This document shows positions 41,650-53,290 of a stretch of 64,000 bases of DNA, piece after piece. The notes beneath the pieces are model-generated. The model saw nothing but the letters and a program-made list of their open reading frames with translations, was not told the origin of the DNA and did not search any database. The DNA is from Massariosphaeria phaeospora (taxonomy: Eukaryota > Ascomycota > Dothideomycetes > Pleosporales). Positions within the stretch are counted from its first letter, which is position 1, and every line of letters begins with the position of its first letter. The stretch is taken from contig JAADJZ010000008.1 in the NCBI GenBank assembly GCA_011032825.1, positions 1,426,001-1,490,000 on the forward strand. Direction: 5' to 3'. The position numbers and the translations under genes are program-made.

Positions 41650-43710
41650 GTAAATAAAAAGCTATGCTTTAGCTATTTAGTAGCAGTAAGTAGAATTTTA
41701 TAGTAGTTAATTTTAATTACAATTACAAGCTTAGCTATACTAAATTAGCGCTACTTTAGATAAAGAAAATAGATAGTACAATAAAAAGTATTGTATAGTA
41801 TAGTTACTAGTTACGCTGCCTATTACAAACTATACTATTAAAACTTATTAAATTAAGCGTTAAAATTAACTTGCAGAATATATACAACAAACGCTACTAG
41901 CTAACTTTCGCTTAGCTTAATAATTTTTTTAAAATAAAAGCTTTTATTAATTTGCTTGTAGCTAGAAACTTTGCAAAAAGCAAGTACTACGCAAAGCACT
42001 TATACAACAAAAAAAACTACTTAAAGTTTGTATTTTTTGCTTACTTACTTTTACGCTAACTTTAAAAAAAAACTTTAATATACTATTGCTTAACGCTACG
42101 TACAAAATAAACTAGTTTAATATGCTACTATTGTATATAAACAGAATTACTAGCGTTAGTACTACGTTTAACGTAGCGTATTGCTTTTTTAGTAGCAAGT
42201 TAAAAAATAACTACATTTTAGCAATAAAAACGCTTAAGCGCTACGCTAATAACGTAAAAGTATTTTTACTTTATTTTGTTACTAATAATAATAGCAGGTT
42301 AAAAGCTGCTTTGTACTAAAACTTTTTTTAAGTTTTACTACAGCTTTGCATTTAGCATATTAACAAAAACGTTAAAGCTTAGGCAACTAAAGCGTAAAAT
42401 ATACGCTAAGCCTATAAAAAAAAAAAAAAATTAAAAGCTACTAAACTAAGTTTTATAGCTTAGTAGTACACTTTTGTTAACGCTTTTACTACTAAAAAGT
42501 TTAAGCTTTGCTACTAGTTTATTTAAAACAACTACAAAAAGTTTTTAAAACTACTAAAGTACTTTAGCAAGTACTAGCTACTATTTTAAAATAAGTAAGC
42601 AAAGTGCTACTGCAAGTTTCTACTTTACTTTAGTACTAAGTAAAACTTACTATTAATTTCTATAGCTAAATTTGCAGCAAAGTTAGCTAAGTTTACTACT
42701 AGCTAGCTACGTACAAAGCAACTTTTTAAAGCAAAAGTTTTTATTGTTATATTACAAAAAGTCTTTGTGTTAGCTAAAAGTTACTTTTAAAATGTAGTAC
42801 TATTAGTAAACTTTTATGTTAAAAACTAAGTAAATACGTATAAAACTAAAATAAGCTAAGCTTATAGCAAAGTGCTTAACTTAGTTACTAAAGTTTTAAA
42901 GTTTTAGCTGCTTTTTTAGCAAATTACACTTTTTGCTTTACAATTACTAAAAAAGCAATTTAAGCTATTAAAAGCTAATAACTACAATAGTACTTATTTA
43001 AGTGCATTTACTAAAACGTTTAACTTGCTTTGCAAATACTAGCTTTACTATATTATCTACTTTAGCAACAGCAAGATTCTAGTAAACAAAATTTACAATT
43101 ACTAGCAATTATACTTTCTACAAAGTAGCTACTTAAAGCTTTTACTTTGCTTAGAGAATTTTGCTTAAGTTAAAAGCAAAAAGCGCTTTAAAGAAGCTAC
43201 TACGCGAATAATTTCTACTAGCCTAGTTACTTAAAAAGCTTGTAACTTTTTACTACTTAAAATAGTTTAAGCTACTTAAGTGCTTTTCGCAAGTGCTAAG
43301 TTATTTTAGCTAAGTACTAGCTTAGTAGCTAACACTTAGCGTACTACTTTTCTAGTTTAAAATAGTTAAGCAAGCTACTTAGTAGTTACTTAAACAATAA
43401 TAGCTACTTTTTTTTTGCTAACTTCGCTAGTAACGCGTTTTAAGTTAAATAGCTCTAAGTATAAAGCAGCACTAGCGCTAGGCTACAAAGTAGATAAGCT
43501 AATAAATGTTAACTAGTTTAAGCAAGCAAACAAGCAAGTTGTAGCGCAAAATAAAGCGCTTGAAAAAGCAAATAGTACCTAGCAAAACTAATTTTGCTTT
43601 AAAAAACAAAAGAAACTTGCAAAAGCAAAGAATAAGTAGCTGTAGTAACAAAAGCAAAGTAGCAAGCGTAAGCGTAAGCGTAGCAATAAAATACAACTTT
43701 TAACTTAGCA
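41650..43710 (+). pseudogene. MULE transposase of E1, decayed
   Basis: One frame shows LNATYKIN-stop-FNMLLLYI (about 42085-42136), then ITSVSTTFNVAYCFFSS and LKRYANNVKVFLLYFVTNN up to 42319, which matches the catalytic core of fungal MULE transposases (LDATYKTN.FNMPLL..., TFNVA.CFLSSE). The C-terminal end is basic (KRKRKRSNK at about 43660-43690). Stops are frequent elsewhere. The 65-codon open stretch at 42122-42319 is the surviving piece, not a gene. The same piece is preserved in E2 (49026-49223, minus) with only a few changes. Confidence 0.8.
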
Positions 43711-44205
43711 TTTATGCGTAGCGTAGGCTTGCTCGAAAGTTACTTACAAAAAAGCGCTAAATTGCTAAACTATTAGTATACAAATAGCTAACTATTTTGC
43801 TATTAAAAAAGTTTTAAATTTAAACTATTAACTTACTAAAACTATACTTACTTAAGTCTTTAACTACGCGCTTTTGCGTAGCGTTGTTTTTAAGTAGTAT
43901 TAATTTAAAAGTGCTAAAAGTTTACTAGAAACGTTTTGCCTGCGGCTGCTAAATGCGCTAGTTAAAGCAATAATTTTTAAGTGCAAAAGTTTAGTTTGCA
44001 ATGCCTAGCGTTTAACGCAGCTAGAGCAAAATTAAATAATTAAATTTTGCACAACGTTAGCAATCGGCGCTTTACAACTTTACTAGCGTTTTATTATTCT
44101 AGTTACTACAATTACGTAACTGCGTTTTTTAACTTTTTAAGCGTGTTTTTAGAAATAATACTAGGTAGTATTTAAATAGCCAAAGTAGTATTCAATTAGA
44201 AGCTA

Positions 44206-46810
44206 CTTTTAAAATAAAAATCGAGAAATTCTTAAGAAACAACGAATATTTAGAAAGTTCAAGAACTTTTTAGAGTCTATATAGCAACACTTAGAATTAG
44301 TTTTTAAAAACTAACTAACAATAATAGCTAACTTCTACAACGCAACTATTTAGGTTTTAGTAGCCTAAGTAATGTTAATAGCTAAAAACAGTGCTTTATT
44401 AGAGAATATTAAAGCTATTTTTGCAAAGTAAATAACTTACAAAAGTTATAACGCGAATACAATTAACGTTTAAATTAACGTAGCAAAAGTTGCGTACAAA
44501 AAGCTAGCTCTAACTATAAGTAGCAGCTTGCTAGCTTCAACTATCGAAAATTTACAATTTTTTTAAAAAACGTAGACTTTACAAACTATACAAGAACTCT
44601 AGGTTTTACAACAAACTAAAAACAAATTGTTAAATTTAAAAGCTTTCGTTAACAAGCGCTTTACTTAGAGCAACTTTAACTAACTTCTACTAGCTTGCTT
44701 TTACAAGCTAAAACAAAAAGTTACGCGCATGCAACAACTACGCTTGCTAGTTTTTGCTACTACTTTCTACTACTTTGTTGCTAATAGTTTTGCTAAACAA
44801 GAAATTTTTAACTATACACTTGCTTATTAATTAAAATACTTTTGCTTTTACATTGCTAGACTTAGAATGTAATACGTATAGTATTATAAGCAAAAAATAT
44901 TAGAGCAAAGCGCGTTTTTATGTTACAAACAAAAACAATACTAGGTATTGTAAAACTAAGCAACAACGTAGAAAAGTTGTTAGAGCTTGCAAGTTTAAAA
45001 AACAAAAGTACAATAATAAGCGAAGCAAAGTTAAATAAGCAAGAATTACGTAACGTGCTTAGCACGCTTAGTAGTTTTAGCACTAAGCAAACTAAAAAAA
45101 GTTGCTTAGTAAAATTAGCGCGCTTAGCACTAAGCATACTAAGAAAACTAAGTAGAATGCTTTTAGCAAAGAATTATAAAACTATATAGATTAGTAGAAT
45201 TTCTTTTATAGTTTAAATTCTTTGTAGTTAACTTTTTTAAGTACATTTTATACATAGATTAGATCTATAGGCAACAAATTGTTACTTTGTTATTCTATTT
45301 AGAATAGAGTTAAAATTGTTTTCTTTTGTTGTTATTAAGCTTTTTGAATATAAAACAATTTCTTAGGCGAAATCTTCGAGCTCAATTACAATTACTTTTG
45401 GTAAAAGAATACTTCTAATAACACTTTAGCGTGTTCTAATTAAAAAAAAGCTTATTATAAGTTTAAACAACTACGAAGTAGTAGTTTAAAAAGCTACTTT
45501 TTTTAACATAGATATTAACGGCTATAAAAAAGTCCTGTAAGCTTTTGTTATAAACGATAATAGTTTTAACGTTATTCTTAGCAAGCTATAAATAAACTAG
45601 AACAACGTTACTATTGCTTTTGCAAGAAAATTCGTTTTTATGCACTTTGTAGAAATGTAGATTAGAAACAAAAAAAGTTAATAATACAAGTTTTCGCAGC
45701 TTTTATAGCAAATATCTAAAAAGCTTTAGCACTAAAAATCGCAATTAACTTAAAAAATACTTTGCTAAACTAAATGTAAAACTAGTATACAGCTTTTTCT
45801 TAAGCAAAAGCTAACAAACTATTTCTTTACTAAAGAAAAATAAACTACACTATTAAGCTAATTAAAAAAAACAAAGTAGAACTAGAAGTTTTGTACAGAC
45901 TACTTTATAACATGTCAAAAAATAAACTTTTTATATTAAAAAAGCAACTTACGTTTTACTTTAATTAGAAATTTATACGCGTTAATTGCTTTTAGACCGA
46001 AGCTTTAGTTCTGTTTGCAAAAAAACTAAAAACAAAACTATAGTTTTGCGTTAATTACTAAGCACTAAACGCGATTTTTAAAAAAAAGTATTATTCTTTG
46101 CCTTTAATCTACGAGACGCTAAATTAAATTAGCAAAGCAAAGTAGCTTACAAAGCTAAACGTAGTCTAAGCGTTTTACAAAATTCAAATTACTTTAAAAA
46201 AAAAGTAGAAAACTGCGTTTTATACTAGATTTAAGATGTACAAGTAAATAGTTTGCTTATTTAATCTAGCCAACGCTTTAAGCACTTTTTAGAAATATAT
46301 TAACTACGTTTATGCGGCGCATATTAACATTAACGCTTTTGCGTACATTAATAACGTGCTTATATACTCTAATAAAACTTAAAAAAATTATTGTTAAAAA
46401 GTTAAAGAAATTGTTTAGAAACTTCAAAAAGCTAGTTTACACCTAGATATTAAAAAAATTAGAATTTAAAGTTACTAAAACCAAGTATCTAGGTTTTATT
46501 ATTAAAGTTGAAAAAGAAATTAGCATAAACTCTAAGAAAGTGCGAGTAATTTTTAAGTAAAAAGCGCTTGCTTTAGTAAAAAAAATACAAAGTTTTGTTA
46601 GATTCGCTAACTTTTATAGTTAATTTATACGCGATTTTTCTGCTATTGTTTTCTTGCTAACGAAGTTAACGAGCAAAGGCTACGAGTTTAGCTAAAGCTA
46701 AAAGCAACAAGCAGCGTTTGATACGCTAAAAAAGAAATTTATATCTAGCTCGTTGCTAGCCTATTTCAACTTAAATTTAAATACGGCAATTAAAGCAAAC
46801 GCTTTTAAAT
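44206..46810 (+). mobile_element. Decayed Ty3/Gypsy fragment G2a between the two MULEs
   Basis: The + strand carries a recognisable but stop-filled reverse transcriptase: WKTAFYTRFKMYK around 46205-46245, then VCLFNLANALSTF, then AYINNVLIYSN near 46340-46370 in place of AYLDDVLIYS. The start of RNase H (QQAAFDTLKKKF) is at about 46700. The fragment ends where MULE E2 begins. The target duplication of E1 shows that 39819-40105 was once joined to 44215, so it is the left part of this element. Open stretches at 44862-45189 are gaps between stops. Confidence 0.75.
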
Positions 46811-47319
46811 AAGCAGCTTCTAATTGAATACTACTTTAGCTATTCAAACACTACTTAGCATTATTTCTAAAAACACGCTTAAAAAGTTAAAAAACGCAGT
46901 TGCGTAATTGTAGTAACTAGAATAACAAAACGCTAGTAGAGTTGTAAAGCGCTAATTGCTAACGCTGTACAAAAATTAATTATTTAATTTTGCTTTAGCT
47001 ACGTTAAACGCTAAGCATTGCAAACTAAAGCTTTGTACTTAAAAATTATTACTTTAACTAGCGCATTTAACAGCTGCGAGCAACACGTTTGCAGCGAACT
47101 TTTAGCACTTTTAAACTAATACTACTTAACAACAACGCTACGCAAAAGCGCGTAGTTAAAAACTTAAGTAAGTACAGTTTTAGTAAGTTAATAGTTTAAG
47201 TTTAAAACTTGTTTAATAGCAAAGTAGTTAACTATTTGTATACTAATAGTTTAGCAATTTAGCACTTTTATGTAGGTAACGCTAAAGCAAGCTTACGCTA
47301 CGCATAAACGCTAAGTTAA

Positions 47320-49690
47320 AAGTTATATTTTATTACTACGCTTACGCTTGCTACTGCGCTTTTGTTGCTACAGCTACTTATTCTTTGCTTCTAAAAGTTT
47401 TTTTCGTTTTTTAGAGCGAGATTAGTTCTGCTAAGTACTATTTGCTTTTTAAGCGCTTTATCTTGCGCTACAACCTACTTGTTCGCTTGCTTAAACTAGT
47501 TAACGTAGAGTAGTAAATAGATATAAGTTAAGTTAAAGTTAGCTTAGCTTACGTAAAACTCTAGTGCTAACTTAATTTATACTTACGCTAAAACGTTTTA
47601 GCGTAGGTATAGGTTAGGTTAGCACAAACCTCTACAATTCTATATTTTAATATATTTTCTTTTTATAATTACAATAGCTAGTTATAATAGGTTTATTAAC
47701 CTAAAAGTAGTACCTATAACCTAACTTTAACCTACGCTTTAATTACTCTAACTTAATTTTAACTTTAGGTTTGTGCAACTCTAACTCAACTTATACTTAA
47801 CAATAAGTACTTTCTACTTATTCGCTAGCGTAAGTTAACGTTTACTAGTTTATTTACTTTGTAGCCTAGCGCTAGTGCTGCTTTATACTTAGAGCTATTT
47901 AACTTAAAACGCGTTACTAGCGAAGTTAGCAAAAAAAAAGTAGCTATTATTGTTTAAGTAACTACTAAGTAGCTTGCTTAACTATTTTAAACTAGAAAAG
48001 TAGTACGCTAAGTGTTAGCTACTAAGCTAGTACTTAGCTAAAATAACTTAGCACTTGCGAAAAGCACTTAAGTAGCTTAAACTATTTTAAGTAGTAAAAA
48101 GTTACAAGCTTTTTAAGTAACTAGGCTAGTAGAAATTATTCGCGTAGTAGCTTCTTTAAAGCGCTTTTTGCTTTTAACTTAAGCAAAATTCTCTAAGCAA
48201 AGTAAAAGCTTTAAGTAGCTACTTTGTAGAAAGTATAATTGCTAGTAATTGTAAATTTTGTTTACTAGAATCTTGCTGTTGCTAAAGTAGATAATATAGT
48301 AAAGCTAGTATTTGCAAAGCAAGTTAAACGTTTTAGTAAATGCACTTAAATAAGTACTATTGTAGTTATTAGCTTTTAATAGCTTAAATTGCTTTTTTAG
48401 TAATTGTAAAGCAAAAAGTGTAATTTGCTAAAAAAGCAGCTAAAACTTTAAAACTTTAGTAACTAAGTTAAGCACTTTGCTATAAGCTTAGCTTATTTTA
48501 GTTTTATACGTATTTACTTAGTTTTTAACATAAAAGTTTACTAATAGTACTACATTTTAAAAGTAACTTTTAGCTAACACAAAGACTTTTTGTAATATAA
48601 CAATAAAAACTTTTGCTTTAGAAAGTTGCTTTGTACGTAGCTAGCTAGTAGTAAACTTAGCTAACTTTGCTGCAAATTTAGCTATAGAAATTAATAGTAA
48701 GTTTTACTTAGTACTAAAGTAAAGTAGAAACTTGCAGTAGCACTTTGCTTACTTATTTTAAAATAGTAGCTAGTACTTGCTAAAGTACTTTAGTAGTTTT
48801 AAAAACTTTTTGTAGTTGTTTTAAATAAACTAGTAGCAAAGCTTAAACTTTTTAGTAGTAAAAGCGTTAACAAAAGTGTACTACTAAGCTATAAAACCTA
48901 GTTTAGTAGCTTTTAATTTTTTTTTTTTTATAAGCTTAGCGTATATTTTACGCTTTAATTGCCTAAGCTTTAACGTTTTTGTTAATATGCTAGATGCAAA
49001 GCTGTAGTAAAACTTAAAAAAAGTTTTAGTACAAAGCAGCTTTTAACTCGCTATTATTGTTAGTAACAAAATAAAGTAAAAATACTTTTACGTTATTAGC
49101 GTAGCGCTTAAGCGTTTTTATTGCTAAAATATAGTTATTTTTTAACTTGCTACTAAAAAAGCAATACGCTACGTTAAACGTAGTACTAACGCTAGTAATT
49201 TCGTTTATATGTAATAGTAGCATATTAAACTAGTTTATTTTGTACGTAGCGTTAAGCAATAGTACGTTAAAGTTTTTTTTTAAAGTTAGCGTAAAAGTAA
49301 GTAAGCAAAAAATACAAACTTTAAGTAGTTTTTTTTGTTGTATAAGTGCTTTGCGTAGTACTTGCTTTTTGCAAAGTTTCTAACTACAAGCAAATTAATA
49401 AAAGCTTTTATTTTAAAAAAATTATTAAGCTAAGCGAAAGTTAGCTAGTAGCGTTCGTTGTATATGTTTTGCAAGTTAATTTTAATACTTAATCTAATAA
49501 GTTCTAGTAGTATAGTTCGTAATAAGTAGCGTAACTAGTAACTATACTATACAATACTTTTTATTGTACTATCTATTTTCTTTATCTAAAGTAGTGCTAA
49601 TTTAGTATAGCTAGGCTTGTAATTGTAATTAGAATTAACTACTATAAAATTCTATTTATTACTACTAAATAGCTAAAGCATAGCTTTTTA
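47320..49690 (-). pseudogene. MULE transposase of E2, decayed and interrupted by a MITE
   Basis: Minus-strand equivalent of the E1 transposase. The same open core (MLLLHINEITSVSTTFNVAYCF...) is at 49026-49223 and the basic C-terminus near 47325-47350. MITE M1c splits the C-terminal part at 47507-47832. Two residues of the core differ from E1. Confidence 0.78.
47507..47832. mobile_element. MITE M1c with TSD AGTTAACGT, inserted in MULE E2
   Basis: 326 bp flanked by the perfect 9-bp repeat AGTTAACGT (47498-47506, 47833-47841). E1 has the uninterrupted sequence at about 43505-43520. It is closely similar to M1b (29295-29593 and 37034-37060) over its whole length, including an internal short palindrome TACGCTAAAACGTTTTAGCG. 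Confidence 0.92.
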
Positions 49691-50625
49691 TTTACACTTA
49701 CTTATATAGAAGCTAGCAGCTTAGCTACTTATAGCTACGCTTCTAAACTTACGCTTTTTAGCGCACTAAAGCTATACAAACTTGTTTTTTTAAAAAAGCT
49801 TATTTAATTTAATACTAACTAGGTACTCGTAAAAGCGTAAAATTTCGTTAATTTAGTTAACTACTTTTTAGTACGTGTATACTAAGTACTATAAGAAAAC
49901 AAAATCTTGTTTTAGCACAAAAAAAAAGTCTATCGCAAGTAAAAGAAAATAAAAATTAACTAAGTAAAAATAACAGCAAAGCAAGCGCATTTAAACGAGT
50001 TCTAAGTAAAGCTGCTAGCGTTGCACTACAATTTTAGCAAAACTAGCGCTTAACTAGCGCAGTTGCTAATTTGCAGCGCGCTAACGTATTTGCTAGCTTT
50101 GCAATACTTGCACTTAGTATAGCTTTACAAGTAGTTATTTAAAATACTTAGCAACAATACTAATCAAATGTACTTGCTAAGTTTAGTATTGTTTAACTTC
50201 TAAGTAAATTGTTGCAGCGCGTTGCAATATTATTTTACAACTAATTGCAATCTACAGCTTATTACGTAGGTTTAGTGCTTTTCGCTAAGTATCTAGCGCT
50301 AACTAGCGCTTACTTACTACGCTTTCTAATTTAGTTTTTGCTAAAAGTAGCTAGTAGTATATAAAATGCAGCGCTAGTGTTGCTACGTAGCGTTAAATAT
50401 TTTGCTTTCGCTTAACATTACGTTTTCGTAGCTTAATTAGCAGCCGCTAATTTGCTGCTTGCAAATCTCGATTTTAGCTAATTTTAACACTTGTTAGTTG
50501 CCTAGTTAAGCTTAGCGCAAAGTAAAAATTTACTAATTTAATAGCTATTAACATAGCTGTTATTGCTTATTTAGGTTTAGTTTAGTTGATTTAGTAATTT
50601 TTTTACGCAAGTTAGCGTTGCAGTT

Positions 50626-51423
50626 GTAAAGAAATTGCTAAAGTAAGCAAGCTCTAATATAGAAAGTAATAAATTAATGCAATTTTATTTATAAAATAAA
50701 AGAGCTTTTTATACTTTCTACGCTACGCTAGAATTCGTCGAAGCTTAGTTAAAAGTTAGCGAAGCAATTTCGGACGAGATTGCTTTAACTAAAGCCTAGC
50801 AGCTAAAGCATTCTATTAAGCATTCGCTTATTACATAAGCTTTTTTGCGTTTGTTAAAGTAAACACAAAAACGCTTAAGCTTTTAGAAAAATTCTTTAAA
50901 AAATTCTTGCTTTAGCGAGGTAGCAACTAAAGCTACTTGCACTTGTTATAAGCTTTTTCTCTTAACTACAAACTTTTTAGCTACTTTTTTTGCAGCTTTT
51001 GCTTTGCTGTTCTCGCTTTCGCGCGTTTCTACAGCTCTTGCTTTATTATAGTAAAAAAAAATACTACTTTAAAAAAGCTATTCGCGTTGGCTAGCTTGTT
51101 TACGCTTATTTCTACGTTGCGCTAGTTAAAGCATTAGCATAAAGTTAAAGCTTTTGTTAATATAAAAGTTAGTAATGTTAGCTTTGCTAATAAGCAGCTA
51201 GTTGCGTTTTCGCTACTTGCAAAGAAAAAACTAAAAGCAACTTAAAAAAAAAGTAATTTAAAGAATTACGCGCTTATTTGTAAAGCTTACACTTTTTACG
51301 CTTGTTGCGTAAAAAATAGAAATTACTACTTTAAGCTTTGCATAATGCTTTCTAAGCGTAGTTTTAAAATAACTTGCTTTGCTTGTTATAACGCTTATGT
51401 ATTATATTGTCTAGTAAGTTCTA
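50626..51423. other. AT-rich decayed DNA of unknown origin
   Basis: About 800 bp between the truncated end of MULE E2 and element T2. It is AT-converted with the same look as the neighbours (few TC, CC, GG, GA). I recognise no coding block. Confidence 0.4.
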
Positions 51424-53288
51424 ACGTACTTTACGAGCTCGCTAGACACACGAGTTCGCCGAACACTTTTGCTAAGCTTCTACCAAAACTACTTTATTCT
51501 AGCGCAAAACACTTTACTTTAGCTCTATATAGAGCAATTTAACTTAAGATATTATTTAAAGTTTACTTTTGCTGCTTGCTTACACGTACGTGCGTTATGC
51601 TTAGTTTAACTACACTATTTACACTACTTTTTAAATAGTTTACCTACTTTAGCGCGCACTTGCGTTTTTGGCTTTTTTTTATTACTACGCGCTTTAAACT
51701 TTTTTAGAGCAGTTAAACAAGCTTTATTCTTAACTATTAAAGTTTTTTTTGCTTGAACTTGCTTTCTTTTATGCAATCTACGTTGCGTAGCAGCTTTATT
51801 TGCTGCTTAAAGCTTTGCGATTTTCTTTTGCGCTAACACTAGCTTGTGCGCAATAATAGATACTTCTTTTAAAACTTTTTTAAAGGCTTTTACTATACAC
51901 GTTAGTAAGCTATTTATATACTTTTAAATTTTTGCTTTTACAAGCGTTAATTGCGACTCTAGTTTAAAAGTATTGCTTAGAGTTTGCAACTACTAAGGCT
52001 CGTTGTTAATAAATAGTAGTAATAATAGAGTACGCAACTAAACGTTAAAAGCTGTTATAACTTGTTTTAAGTTAAATAGAACTAATCTAGCGCTTTGAAA
52101 CTTTTTTTTGGATATTACTAAAAGTAATTGCTACATTATAAGCGCGAATAAAGCATAGTAGAAACTTAAGTTTTGTAATGTAAGTAATTTAGTTGCGTAT
52201 GAGATTTTTAGCTTAGCGCTTGTACGCTTTCTTTAGAGAAGCAAAACAACCTACATTAAAAAGCTATAAAAAGTGCGATAAGTGCAAAAGCATATAAATA
52301 GTAATAATTTTGTTTTTCTTGTAGTATTGCTAGAATACAAGCGAGTTATAGCTTTTATAGCTATCAATTGCGAGTAGTTAGTAAGCACTAACTACTTTTT
52401 TTTTTGTATACTTATTAAAGTGCTTTAACTACTGCAAGCTAAGCTTATTTGTTGTCTAGCTGTTTTTAGAAACTGCAATAACCTAGTTTTAAAGCAAGTT
52501 TTTTTCTTTGTACTAGGCAAAAAGGTAATAGCAGCTTTTAAAAATAATAAAAAGTAAAATAGCTTACTTTATTGCGTTAATGCTTTAGATAACTGTTGTT
52601 TATTTTCTATTACTTTGCTGTATTGCTTTTAGCTATTCTCGTTTCTCTAAAGTTGTAACAACTGCTTTAGTTGTTATCTAGCCTATTATAAAGCTTGTTT
52701 TGTTAAAGTTGTACGTGTTTTTATTCTAGATGCCGTACTTGGCTTTAATGTTAGCTACTAGGCTAAACTAGCTCTAAATAAGTTTTAAGTTCTTGCAAAG
52801 CGCTTTTTTATAATTGTACTTGCGATTGAACTTTATTGTAAACTTAAAGCAGTGCTTAACCTACGTACTAAGCTAGTTTAAGCTAACTTAGCCTAGATTG
52901 CGCTTTGCGCGCAAGGAATTGGCTATATTAGCTACAGCTGCAAGCTTAAAAAGAAATCTGCGCGTAATAAGCTTAAGTATATACTCAACAACTACGCTTT
53001 TTTTAGTTTTTGTTAAATTTATTAATTTAAGCTTGTAATCTACTTGTAGAGGCTGTTTAGCGCGTTAATTGCTTAGTGTTGCTTAAAAAACGTGATAGAT
53101 AGCTGCAGCGCGTTGCAAAAAAAGTATTGCATTTTGTTTAAAAGCTTAAAAAGTAGTTTGTATCTAACGTTTATTAGAAAGCTCTATTTAGTGTTGTTGT
53201 AAAAGCATCGTGTACATAGGTAGAATTAGTAGAAGCTTAGCAAAAGTATTTGGCAAACTCGTATGTTCAACGAGCTTGTAAAGTACGT
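51424..53288 (-). mobile_element. TIR element T2, 1.87 kb, TA-flanked, with decayed transposase
   Basis: Terminal inverted repeats of about 50 bp starting ACGTACTTTACGAGCTCG (51424) and ending in the complement at 53288, flanked by TA (51422-51423, 53289-53290). The ends match T1. The minus strand has a Lys/Ala-type tail region at about 51650-51900 resembling the C-terminal tails of the pogo elements at 4100-4320, so it is probably a pogo-like element and T1 its short derivative. Stops are everywhere; no intact transposase. Confidence 0.75.
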
Positions 53289-53290
53289 TA

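Larger units (their letters stand above)
40106..44205 (+). mobile_element. MULE E1, 4.1 kb, with long TIRs and 9-bp target duplication
   Basis: Terminal inverted repeats over 100 bp: TAGCAGCTTCTAATTGGACA on the left (40106); the right end is the complement of TAGCTTCTAATTGAATAC (ends 44205). It is flanked by the perfect 9-bp repeat CTTTTAAAA (40097-40105, 44206-44214), as expected for Mutator-like elements. The transposase is on the + strand. MITE M2 (41173-41609) is inserted in it. The DNA is AT-converted throughout. A second copy lies inverted at 46811-50625. Confidence 0.92.
46811..50625 (-). mobile_element. MULE E2, inverted second copy of E1, truncated
   Basis: The left end AAGCAGCTTCTAATTGAATA matches the right terminus of E1 in inverted orientation, and similarity continues through the transposase to about 50620 (TTTTTTACGCAAGTTAGCG, equal to E1 near 40285-40305 inverted). 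The remaining 180 bp, including the other TIR, are missing. It carries MITE M1c. E1 and E2 together form an inverted repeat with arms of about 3.8 kb around a 2.6-kb spacer. Confidence 0.85.

Noticed and set aside
42122..42319. Conserved 65-codon ORF present twice (also 49026-49223)
   Set aside because: It is the stop-free core of the MULE transposase in the two copies, not an independent small gene.
44862..45189. Two overlapping ORFs in AT-rich DNA
   Set aside because: Lys/Leu-rich products of AT-converted Gypsy sequence; no start context or domain.
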